A stretch of DNA of 37,468 bases, from the NCBI GenBank assembly GCA_946484195.1, contig CAMLSW010000008.1, forward strand, positions 1 to 37,468, given 5' to 3'. Numbering within the stretch: the first letter of the stretch is position 1; each line of letters begins with the position of its first letter. A program made the translations under genes and the position numbers. The notes below the pieces were generated by a model. The model made no database searches. It was not told the DNA's origin and worked only from the letters and a program-made list of their open reading frames with translations. The stretch comes from an uncultured Clostridia bacterium. GTDB taxonomy: Bacteria > Bacillota > Clostridia > Christensenellales > UBA1242. Shown piece after piece: positions 16,070-23,432 of the stretch.

Positions 16070-17341
16070 TTAAATATCTCCTCTAAACTTTTTTCTAATT
16101 AAATTTTTTTCTCTTCCGTTTTTACTTGGAACATAATAGACTCTATCCTTTAATGAGTCTGGCATATATTGTTGCTTTACATAACCACCATAATCGTGCG
16201 GATACTTGTATTTCCCGTGCCCATCCTTATTTGTACTAGGATGATTTTTAAGATGGTTTGGTACTTTGTTATCGGTATTTTTCACAGCGTCCTCCTGCGC
16301 CATATTCAAAGCTTTTATAACTGAATTTGACTTTTCAGCCTCACAAACATAAATGATTGCGTGAGTAAGCGGTATTAACCCTTCTGGAACGCCAAGTTTC
16401 TCGACAGCATACATAGCACTTGTTGCAAGCAGTAATGCATTTGAGTCTGCCATTCCTACATCTTCCGACGAATGTGCGACAAGTCGCCTTGCAATTATCA
16501 TAGGGTCGCATCCTGCTTTTATAAGCCTTTGCGAATAATATAACGCGCCCTCTACATCGCACCCTCGCAAACTTTTGCAAAAGGCGGATAAAAAGTCATA
16601 GTACATATTTTCATCCATAGACAGTGCTTTTCTGTCTGTGGACTGCTGTGCTGTTACCAAATCAATATGTATGCCATTATTTTTGTCGATAGGCGTTGTC
16701 ATCACTGCAAGTTCGAGTGAATTCAAGGCGTTTCTTAAATCTCCACCACTTGCAAAAGCAAAATAATTAAGTGCCTCTTCATCGCACTTGACTGGCAGGT
16801 TTCCAAGTCCGTTTTCTTTGTCTTGCAGTGCCCTAATCAAAGCCTTTTTTATGTCATTTGAAGTTATAGGCTTAAACTCAAAGACACGGCATCTTGAAAC
16901 AATCGCCCTTGTCATTGAGGTGTATGGATTTTCGGTAGTTGTGCCAATAAAATAAATTGAGCCATCTTCTATAGCCTCTAACACACAGTCAGACTGAGCT
17001 TTATTCCATCTATGGCACTCATCAAGGATTAAAAAGGTGTCGGTATTAAACATCGCCTTATCTTGCCTTGCCCTCTCAATGATAGCCTTAGCGTCACTCA
17101 CCCCAGATGTCACAGCGTTAATCTTGACATATCTTGCTTTAAGGGTATTTGCTATAATATTTGCAAGTGTGGTTTTGCCAGTCCCAGGAGGTCCATAAAA
17201 AATGCAACTACCAAGCGTGCCATATTTGATAGCTCTATAAAGTAATGTATTTTCCCCTACTATATGCTCTTGCCCAACAAAGTCATCAAAGCTCTTAGGC
17301 CTCATCTTTTCGGCAAGCGGAATCCTACCTGCAGTTTCCAT
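16070..17341 (-). CDS. rarA: Replication-associated recombination protein A (RarA/MgsA) ATPase
   Basis: AAA+ ATPase of the clamp-loader type that acts at stalled replication forks. The Walker A GPPGTGKTTLA is at about residue 50, Walker B reads FLILDECHRWNKAQSD, and sensor 1 reads FIGTTTENPY. The C-terminal tetramerisation region includes RRLVAHSSEDVGMADSNALL and VPNHLKNHPS near the end. At 423 residues it is the normal length. It leads the rarA - E2-like - membrane protein - polA - HAD - ruvX run on the minus strand. Confidence 0.95.
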   Translation of the reverse strand: METAGRIPLAEKMRPKSFDDFVGQEHIVGENTLLYRAIKYGTLGSCIFYGPPGTGKTTLANIIANTLKARYVKINAVTSGVSDAKAIIERARQDKAMFNTDTFLILDECHRWNKAQSDCVLEAIEDGSIYFIGTTTENPYTSMTRAIVSRCRVFEFKPITSNDIKKALIRALQDKENGLGNLPVKCDEEALNYFAFASGGDLRNALNSLELAVMTTPIDKNNGIHIDLVTAQQSTDRKALSMDENMYYDFLSAFCKSLRGCDVEGALYYSQRLIKAGCDPMIIARRLVAHSSEDVGMADSNALLLATSAMYAVEKLGVPEGLIPLTHAIIYVCEAEKSNSVIKALNMAQEDAVKNTDNKVPNHLKNHPSTNKDGHGKYKYPHDYGGYVKQQYMPDSLKDRVYYVPSKNGREKNLIRKKFRGDI

Positions 17342-17361
17342 CTCACTGCTATTTTACTATA

Positions 17362-18624
17362 CTAATCGGCAAAAGACAAGTAAATTTCATTATTTTTATT
17401 AAAAATTTCTTTTGTCAGCAATGTGTAGTTAAAATACTTAACTTTGTCGGCAAACATATAGCAAGCATTATTGTGAACAATAAAAACTCTTTTCCACCTT
17501 TTATTTCGGTACATTTTGACCTCTTTCAGGCCTTTAAAAGCTTGGCTTATTTGCTCCCCTTTTTCGCTTTTTGTTATTATTTGATTGCGTAATTTTATCC
17601 ACTCATTTTCGCTTTTTTCGTCAAAATCAAAATTTTGCCATTTTGACCAGATTTTATAAGGCAAAGAGAAGTTAAAAAGTTTGTCAAATGACTTGTCGTG
17701 TGAAGTCACTTTGATATCGAAAATTTCATTCATCTTGTCTTGCGAAATTTCAAAAAAAGTTTGCATATCTTTAGGTGAAAATAGGCAGTATTTGTTATCT
17801 CCAAAGTTAAAATAACACTTTTTATTTTGAAGTGGAAGAAGAGTTACTTCACACTTTAAATTAACACAAGCGTATGTGCAATAGTCAAGTCCGTTCATAT
17901 TTGAAAATGATATCTTTGCGTCTTTAAAATGATAATTAAAATATGCCTTTTGTCTATTTGTTAAATTGGTTACTTCAATAAAATTAGCATCTTTCTTAAA
18001 AAGATAATATCCTCTTGGAAGCGGTAAATTGACTTCAAAACTCGCCTTGCAAACCTGCTTATTTGTGTTAGTTAAATTAATAATGTAGTTCTTTCCGTTT
18101 AAAATAAAGTTTGTGATATTGAAAACGACACCTTTATCTATCAATTTTTTACTAAAATAATATGGTTGAAAGTCAAAATTAACTTCGCTATCATTAAATT
18201 TTATAAACTCTCTATTGTCCTTTAACTTAAAGTCACTGTGAACAATATAGTTTATATTTAATGCCTCTATTATTTGTCTTAATGAGTCTCCTATCTCATT
18301 ATCTAAAAGAATATAGGTATGATTTAATAACTTTATTTTTCTGTCAGATAAACTAGGCTGTTTTGTTAAAATTAGATTAAAATCAATCCTCTTTTTGACG
18401 TTATAAAAGGCTTTATAAAATAACTTGTCAAGGGGTTTTGAGTAGATAAAAATTGGCATCGTTCCGTCAATACCTATTGCATCCAAAAGAGAAAAGTCGA
18501 CTTCATCTGTAACTACATTAGGTGCATTATATTTAATTTTATTTATTATTAGGTTTTCAATTCGCTCTAGATATTCTTTTTTATTCATAATATCTTTATT
18601 GCCAATTTTTCTTGTTTTAGACAT
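17362..18624 (-). CDS. Unknown 420-residue protein
   Basis: No family recognised with confidence. It is Lys/Asn/Phe-rich with no signal peptide or membrane helix. The middle (PLPRGYYLFKKDANFIEVTNLTNRQKAYF) and DKSFDKLFNFSLPYKIWSKW faintly recall the N-terminal beta domain and the first barrel helix of GH94-type glycoside phosphorylases, but the protein ends soon after that point, so any relation would be to a truncated form. The start is uncertain: ATG 18624 follows the rnpB terminator T-run immediately, and the in-frame ATG 18588 has no clear ribosome site either. It precedes rarA by 20 nt. Confidence 0.6.
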   Translation of the reverse strand: MSKTRKIGNKDIMNKKEYLERIENLIINKIKYNAPNVVTDEVDFSLLDAIGIDGTMPIFIYSKPLDKLFYKAFYNVKKRIDFNLILTKQPSLSDRKIKLLNHTYILLDNEIGDSLRQIIEALNINYIVHSDFKLKDNREFIKFNDSEVNFDFQPYYFSKKLIDKGVVFNITNFILNGKNYIINLTNTNKQVCKASFEVNLPLPRGYYLFKKDANFIEVTNLTNRQKAYFNYHFKDAKISFSNMNGLDYCTYACVNLKCEVTLLPLQNKKCYFNFGDNKYCLFSPKDMQTFFEISQDKMNEIFDIKVTSHDKSFDKLFNFSLPYKIWSKWQNFDFDEKSENEWIKLRNQIITKSEKGEQISQAFKGLKEVKMYRNKRWKRVFIVHNNACYMFADKVKYFNYTLLTKEIFNKNNEIYLSFAD

Positions 18625-18653
18625 AAAAAATGACTAGTCATTTTAACTAGCCA
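18624..18653 (-). terminator. Terminator of rnpB
   Basis: The minus-strand stem TGGCTAGT/ACTAGTCA with a 7-nt loop is followed by six T residues, immediately after the rnpB 3' end. Confidence 0.82.
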
Positions 18654-18977
18654 GTTATGCTGTAAGCCGAGTTCTGTATTAGACAATCATCTATCTAGGC
18701 TTATTATTGCTAATAAGCTCAAGCGGTTCGTTCAGGGCGTGAGAGAACAAGCACATATTGCCCCTTTGACCTTGCATCAGGTGGAGTTTACAGAGCCTTG
18801 GTTATCTCTATCCAAGCGGTAGTCTCTTACACTACCTTTCCATCCTTACCTAATTTTTTAGGCGGTTTATTTCTGTTGCACTATTCCTAGGGTCGCCCCC
18901 GCCGACCGTTAATCGGCACCCAGTTCTCTTGATGCTCGGACTTTCCTCATCAAAATTGACGCGATTGTCTGCATAAC
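18654..18977 (-). ncRNA. rnpB: RNase P RNA, bacterial
   Basis: Catalytic RNA of RNase P, which trims tRNA 5' ends. The minus strand contains the universally conserved GAGGAAAGTCCGAGC block near the 5' end and ACAGAACTCGGCTTACAG near the 3' end, with a P1 helix GTTATGC/GCATAAC closing the molecule (18971-18977 with 18654-18660). The length of about 324 nt is slightly under the common 350-400 nt. A consensus promoter lies directly upstream and a terminator directly downstream, so it is an independent unit. Confidence 0.95.
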
Positions 18978-18983
18978 AAGTAT

Positions 18984-19012
18984 ATTATAACACATTCGTC
19001 TAATTTTGTCAA
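18984..19012 (-). promoter_or_regulatory. Promoter of rnpB
   Basis: Perfect TTGACA (19007-19012) and perfect TATAAT (18984-18989) with 17-bp spacing on the minus strand. The minus-35 abuts the stop codon of the upstream DAC-domain gene. The predicted start is at about 18977, exactly at the P1 helix. Confidence 0.92.
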
Positions 19013-20380
19013 TCAACCTACTGTAAAAAGTGTTTTAACCCTATTGTTTTTCCTGTCTTGATAGAAAGCCTTAAGAATTCCATCTTGAGATATCTTAATT
19101 GCTATTCCATACCTTGAAAGTGTTGTTGCCGCGGCAAGTCTACCGCCCCCGTCACTGCCAGCTTCAATCTTTAATATTGCGCCAACTGCGATAATTGTGC
19201 CATCGCTGTCTATAACTGTTGCGCCGTCCATACTTACAAGCTCTTGTCTTAGTTTTCTGCTAAGTTCGTGGAAAGGTTTACCTGATATAATCTTTCTTAA
19301 ACACTCAACTTTGGTGCAATGTTGCTCCTCAAGAAAGGTTTGATAAGGTACATTGTAAACGGCTTCAACCGCGGAAAGCGATTGTAAGTTATAAAGCTTG
19401 CCCGCATCCTCAAGCTCTTGATTTTTCTTGATTTCAAAATACTTTTCGTCAAGTATATCGTGCGCATTGATGTGAGTAAGCGCGCCTTCTACTGCGTCCT
19501 TATTTAAGTAAACTATACAACCTCCGCTGTATGCAAAAGAGGCGTCAAGTGCTGTATAATATACACTTCTTCTTATGTCCTTTAACGAATAATTGCCTCG
19601 GTTTGATAAAAGTTGTATAACCTCTTCGTGAGAATATACATTCCAAACACCCATTCGTTTTGAAAAAAGAAGCTCTTTATTTTTAAAGATTAAAAAGTCA
19701 CCATTTTGTGTTAAAACAATGCCTATTCTCTTCTCATTACAGTATCTTGCCACCATTTCAAATTCATAAGGAGCGATACATACCATCTTCTTCACTCTAT
19801 TCATTTGAACGTAGCCAAGTAAATTTCCTTTTCTATCAAATTCAATATATGAGTCAATGCCATCAGACAAAAGCGCGAAGAAGTCTTTATTCATTATTTC
19901 GCTATATGATATTGCTTCAGGTTGGTCGGAGTTGTCTGTTGAAGTATTGATGATGATGCCTATTGCAATTTTGCGTCCCTCGTATGTTCTTGCCGCCCAC
20001 TTGCCAAGCTCATTTATAACACCAAACATTACATTTGCCGTGTCGCTATCACTAATTGACAGGCAAATAGACTTTTCGATTGCATTGTTTTGAAGGACAG
20101 AAACATAGCTTTCATCCTCTAAATTCAATTGAGAAATTTGATTTATCTCATTTAAAATTGACCTTAAAAGATTGACCTCAAACGTTTGAAATGGTTGTCC
20201 GCGTTTAAGGATAAGTCTATACTCATCCGCTTTAGAAGGCTTGATGAGAAGAGAACTTCGACTTCCAAAAGCAACCTCGCTATCACGTGATGAAGATTCC
20301 TCTTCTCCTTCGATAAAAGAGCCAGTGAACAATGGTAAAATCAATTTGTTTACTACTTTATAAAATTCTGTCTTTTCCAT
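19013..20380 (-). CDS. Protein with C-terminal diadenylate-cyclase (DisA_N/DAC)-like domain
   Basis: A 455-residue soluble protein. The last 90 residues resemble a DAC domain: MDGATVIDSDGTIIAVGAIL at about 384 and GGGRLAAATTLSRYGIAIKISQDGILKAF at about 409. DAC enzymes make the second messenger c-di-AMP and use a DGA motif plus an RHR motif. Here DGA is intact, but the usual G-x-RHRAA reads GGGRLAAA, so only one Arg of RHR remains and activity is uncertain. The first 370 residues match no domain I know and could be a sensor module; DAC domains fused to N-terminal sensors have been described. AGGAGG precedes the start, and a promoter-like TTGCCA-16-TATACT lies upstream (20527-20554). Confidence 0.7.
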   Translation of the reverse strand: MEKTEFYKVVNKLILPLFTGSFIEGEEESSSRDSEVAFGSRSSLLIKPSKADEYRLILKRGQPFQTFEVNLLRSILNEINQISQLNLEDESYVSVLQNNAIEKSICLSISDSDTANVMFGVINELGKWAARTYEGRKIAIGIIINTSTDNSDQPEAISYSEIMNKDFFALLSDGIDSYIEFDRKGNLLGYVQMNRVKKMVCIAPYEFEMVARYCNEKRIGIVLTQNGDFLIFKNKELLFSKRMGVWNVYSHEEVIQLLSNRGNYSLKDIRRSVYYTALDASFAYSGGCIVYLNKDAVEGALTHINAHDILDEKYFEIKKNQELEDAGKLYNLQSLSAVEAVYNVPYQTFLEEQHCTKVECLRKIISGKPFHELSRKLRQELVSMDGATVIDSDGTIIAVGAILKIEAGSDGGGRLAAATTLSRYGIAIKISQDGILKAFYQDRKNNRVKTLFTVG

Positions 20381-20526
20381 TCACTGCCTCCTATAATTAA
20401 TAAATTTAATAAATAAAATATTTTTTAATATTAAAAATTGTTTTTATATTTTTTGTCATATATTAAAAATCTATAAAATAATAAAAATCACTAATTTTTA
20501 TAGATTATAAGCCCTTCTTTTTTATT

Positions 20527-20554
20527 AGTATATAATATTTTTTTAAATTGGCAA
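20527..20554 (-). promoter_or_regulatory. Probable promoter of the DAC-domain gene
   Basis: TTGCCA (20549-20554) and TATACT (20527-20532) are 16 bp apart on the minus strand. They give a leader of about 140 nt that contains an 11-bp AT-only-type hairpin (arms 20468-20478 and 20496-20506) followed by T residues. Confidence 0.5.
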
Positions 20555-20582
20555 GAACTTTTTTAAAATTTTTTTAATTTTT

Positions 20583-21308
20583 TTAAAAATTTTCAGTTAT
20601 TTTTTCATTTTCGTCATTATTTTTAGTTAAATTTTTCTGTAAAATCTTTATTACCTTAGATTCAATACGTGAAATATATGACCTTGAAATATTAAAAATT
20701 TCTGCAACCTCTTTTTGCGTCTTTATGTCATAGCCACAAATGCCATATCTATATTTTATAATCTCTTGTTCCATTGGCGAAAGACATTTTTCCATTGCGC
20801 GCTCTACATCTTGCATTAGACAACCAACTTCCACTTGATGAAAAACATCATCCTCTGTCTCGGCTGGTATGAGATTTGCAAGTTCCATTTCGTCGCTATC
20901 GGCCTTAGGTGAAAGCATTGCATTTAAAGAAACAATATCTTTATGTTTTTTATTTGCACGTATAAGCATTAATATTTCATTTTCAATGCAACGCGAGGCA
21001 TAAGTTGATAAAAGCACACCTTTTGAATTATCAAAACTATCTACTGCCTTTATTAAACCTATTGTACCGACAGATATCAAGTCGTCAGCCTCAAGAGAGT
21101 TATTGTACTTTTTTACAATGTGTGCAACAAGCCTTAAATTATGATTTATCAAAGTTTCTCTTGCCTTTTTGTCACCCTCTTGTAACTTTTTTATACATTC
21201 AGCCTCTTCCTCTTTGCTTAATGGTTTTGGAAAACCCTGTATAGTACTTACAAAAGACGTGAAACAGCAAATCTTACTAACAAATTTAGCAAAACTTTCA
21301 TAAATCAT
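20583..21308 (-). CDS. sigK: RNA polymerase sporulation sigma factor SigK (pro-sigma-K form)
   Basis: Late mother-cell sigma factor controlling coat and cortex genes during sporulation. Regions 2.1-2.4 read LINHNLRLVAHIVKKY, DDLISVGTIGLIKAVDSF and STYASRCIENEILMLIR, and region 4 has EVAEIFNISRSYISRIESKVIK (helix-turn-helix). FPKPLSKEEE marks the start of the mature part. The 20 or so hydrophobic residues before it (FAKFVSKICCFTSFVSTIQG) align with the B. subtilis pro-sequence, including the Ser at its cleavage point, so proteolytic activation is likely. ATG 21308 is preferred over GTG 21314. A TAGACAAGC element about 70 nt upstream (21376-21385) resembles a SpoIIID box. Confidence 0.9.
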   Translation of the reverse strand: MIYESFAKFVSKICCFTSFVSTIQGFPKPLSKEEEAECIKKLQEGDKKARETLINHNLRLVAHIVKKYNNSLEADDLISVGTIGLIKAVDSFDNSKGVLLSTYASRCIENEILMLIRANKKHKDIVSLNAMLSPKADSDEMELANLIPAETEDDVFHQVEVGCLMQDVERAMEKCLSPMEQEIIKYRYGICGYDIKTQKEVAEIFNISRSYISRIESKVIKILQKNLTKNNDENEKITENF

Positions 21309-21420
21309 ACACACCGCCCTTTAAAGTGATAACTATCACAATAATATTTGTATATGTTGAAAGTTGTCGAAATTTGCTTGTCTAGTCAAAATAATCGCAT
21401 AATAGATAATTTTGTTACAT

Positions 21421-21452
21421 AAAAAAACTATGGAATTTTTCCATAGTTTTTA
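21421..21452 (-). terminator. Terminator of the 218-residue unknown gene
   Basis: The minus-strand 11-bp stem AAACTATGGAA/TTCCATAGTTT with a 3-nt loop is followed by T residues. Confidence 0.87.
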
Positions 21453-21465
21453 GCATTTTAAATTG

Positions 21466-22122
21466 TTATTCATTTTCTGCTTCTGTCAATTCTCTTTCGT
21501 AATCAGCATTTTCTTTCTCTATTTTTTCTAATTCTTTCATTTGTCTTTCAGATATATTTTCGCCACGAACAGCCCTATAAAACTCAGGTCCACGTTTAGA
21601 GAAAGATAAAACTATGCTTAGAGTTATTCCATAAGATGTGCCAGAATGGTTTTCATCATCTAGTATTTTATTTGCCTCTTCAATTGTCCCGCCATTATCT
21701 AGGCATTCCATTATATCAAGAGCATTTTCAAGATCATTGCCGTGATACAAATCGTGCGCACGAACATCAACGCAATACTTCCACATTTCTTCTTGCTGTG
21801 GATAAATAAACTTTTTACCGCGTTCTATCCATTCAGGTATTTTTTCTTCAGCTTTTTTCTCTTCGGCAGCTCTTTTTTCTTCCATTTCCTTATGTAATCT
21901 AGCTTGTCTTACTTCAAAGTCCTTTTTTGACATTCCTACGACTTTTTGATAACAAGAGTCTACATCGTCAAGCATTGAATAAAGTTTATGACCGTTAAAT
22001 TCATAATAAACGTTTTTCTTCTGAGCCTTATAATCACCTAATAATTTTACTACATCATCAAGATCATACACGCTATAACTCTCTACTTTTACAGCATTTT
22101 CCATTATTTTTTTAGAATTCAT
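21466..22122 (-). CDS. Unknown protein with charged coiled-coil segment
   Basis: A 218-residue cytosolic protein. The start is ATG 22122, with AAAGGAGAG upstream; the longer track ORF reads through the promoter and is rejected. Residues about 70-100 form a Glu/Lys/Ala-rich likely coiled coil (LHKEMEEKRAAEEKKAEEK). The C-terminal part has YHGNDLENALDIMECLDNGGTIEEANKILDDE and ends in another Glu-rich helix. No family recognised. It has its own consensus promoter and a strong terminator, so it is a single-gene unit between the sigK and ftsY regions. Confidence 0.7.
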   Translation of the reverse strand: MNSKKIMENAVKVESYSVYDLDDVVKLLGDYKAQKKNVYYEFNGHKLYSMLDDVDSCYQKVVGMSKKDFEVRQARLHKEMEEKRAAEEKKAEEKIPEWIERGKKFIYPQQEEMWKYCVDVRAHDLYHGNDLENALDIMECLDNGGTIEEANKILDDENHSGTSYGITLSIVLSFSKRGPEFYRAVRGENISERQMKELEKIEKENADYERELTEAENE

Positions 22123-22146
22123 ATTTCTCTCCTTTTGTATGAGTCT

Positions 22147-22175
22147 ATTATAACATATAAAACTTAATAAGTCAA
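22147..22175 (-). promoter_or_regulatory. Promoter of the 218-residue unknown gene
   Basis: TTGACT (22170-22175) is 17 bp from a perfect TATAAT (22147-22152) on the minus strand, 25 bp before the start codon. The ribosome site begins soon after the predicted transcription start. Confidence 0.85.
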
Positions 22176-22246
22176 GTATAGTTTCAAAAAAATATGCAAT
22201 TAATAATTTAATCACATTAAGAAACTAAAAGCAATGACAAATATGT

Positions 22247-22516
22247 TTAGCCCTTAAGCCCCTGAGCTTGACGTGGCATATTCTCTACGACTATATCGTA
22301 AATCTCACCAAGTGATGCGCAATATTCAAGCACTTTCCAAGGCGTGTTTGTATGAAAATGAAGTTTTAAAAGCTCTTCGTCGCCAACTACTAAAAGGCAA
22401 TCGCCTTCTATGTTCTTTGTAATATAGTCTCTTACCTTGTCATCAGATAAGTCTTTGCCTTCAAGCAAAAGTTGAGTATCAAATTTGTAATTGATTTCTT
22501 CAAATTCTTCGTCCAT
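22247..22516 (-). CDS. Stand-alone FakA/YloV C-terminal-like domain protein
   Basis: An 89-residue protein matching the C-terminal part of FakA (YloV), the ATP-dependent fatty acid kinase: YKFDTQLLLEG, then GDCLLVVGDEELLKLHFHTNTPWKVLEYCASLGEIYDIVVENM. In FakA this region follows the DhaL kinase domain, which is absent here, so this protein cannot be a kinase alone. Such short proteins are sometimes annotated as 'kinase to dihydroxyacetone kinase'. AAAAGGAG precedes the start. It follows ftsY by 18 nt and is probably in the smc-ftsY transcript. It may bind a FakB/DegV-like partner; one DegV gene lies at 35641. Confidence 0.75.
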   Translation of the reverse strand: MDEEFEEINYKFDTQLLLEGKDLSDDKVRDYITKNIEGDCLLVVGDEELLKLHFHTNTPWKVLEYCASLGEIYDIVVENMPRQAQGLKG

Positions 22517-22534
22517 TTTAAACTCCTTTTATTA

Positions 22535-23431
22535 TTAAAATAGATTATCAATAAATTCGTTATAGTCAAACAATTCAAGGTCATCAACACCTTCACCTAC
22601 ACCGACAAACACAACAGGAAGATGATAATCTTTTTCAATCGCTATTACCACTCCACCCTTTGCAGTACCGTCCAGTTTTGTAAGTATTATGCCATCAATA
22701 TGAACAAACTCATTAAAGGCATTTATTTGATTGAGAGCATTTTGCCCAGTAGTTGCATCAAGCACAATAAAATTATACTTATGAGCTTCCGGATACTCGC
22801 GATTGATAACCTTATCTATTTTCTTAAGCTCTTCCATAAGGTTGGTTTTCGTATGAAGTCTACCTGCAGTGTCGACCAAAAGTACATCCGTTCCTTTTGC
22901 CTTTGCACTTGATATGCCGTCATATACAACAGCTGCTGCGTCCGCGCCTTCTGCGTGCTTGATTATTCTCGTCTTTGTTCGATCTGCCCACTGAGAAAGC
23001 TGGTCAGAGGCTGCCGCTCTAAAGGTATCACCAGCAACCAAAGTGACTTCTCTCTTCTGGTTTTTAAAGTATTTTGAAAGTTTGCCTATCGTCGTAGTTT
23101 TGCCTACGCCATTAACACCTATAATTGTGATGATGGCAGGATACTCAAGTTTTATCTCTTGCAACGCAGCAAACTCATCTTTCAAAATCTTCTTCAACTC
23201 ATTTTTAACATCTTCAGCTGTTCTTATCTTATTCTTTCTTGCCTCAAGTCTTAGCGAGTCAACAATATCCATACTTGTTCTAACGCCAATATCGCAAGAG
23301 ATTAAGATGTCAGTAAGCTCGTCATAAAAATCATCATCAAGTTCGCCGTGACTTAAAAGAGCATCTATCTTTCTAGCTAGTGCCTCGCGTGTTTTCTTAA
23401 GTGCGTTGCCAATTTTTTTAAATAAGCCCAT
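22535..23431 (-). CDS. ftsY: Signal recognition particle receptor FtsY
   Basis: GTPase that docks SRP-ribosome complexes at the membrane for cotranslational insertion. The N domain helices are followed by the G domain: GVNGVGKTTTIGKLS (P-loop, about 108), DTFRAAASDQL, DTAGRLHTKTNLMEEL, TKLDGTAKGG and the closing VGVGEGVDDLELFD. At 298 residues it is a short form with no acidic A domain. Its ribosome site GGAGGG lies in the last codons of smc, 1 nt away, indicating tight coupling. Confidence 0.97.
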   Translation of the reverse strand: MGLFKKIGNALKKTREALARKIDALLSHGELDDDFYDELTDILISCDIGVRTSMDIVDSLRLEARKNKIRTAEDVKNELKKILKDEFAALQEIKLEYPAIITIIGVNGVGKTTTIGKLSKYFKNQKREVTLVAGDTFRAAASDQLSQWADRTKTRIIKHAEGADAAAVVYDGISSAKAKGTDVLLVDTAGRLHTKTNLMEELKKIDKVINREYPEAHKYNFIVLDATTGQNALNQINAFNEFVHIDGIILTKLDGTAKGGVVIAIEKDYHLPVVFVGVGEGVDDLELFDYNEFIDNLF

Positions 23432-23432
23432 T

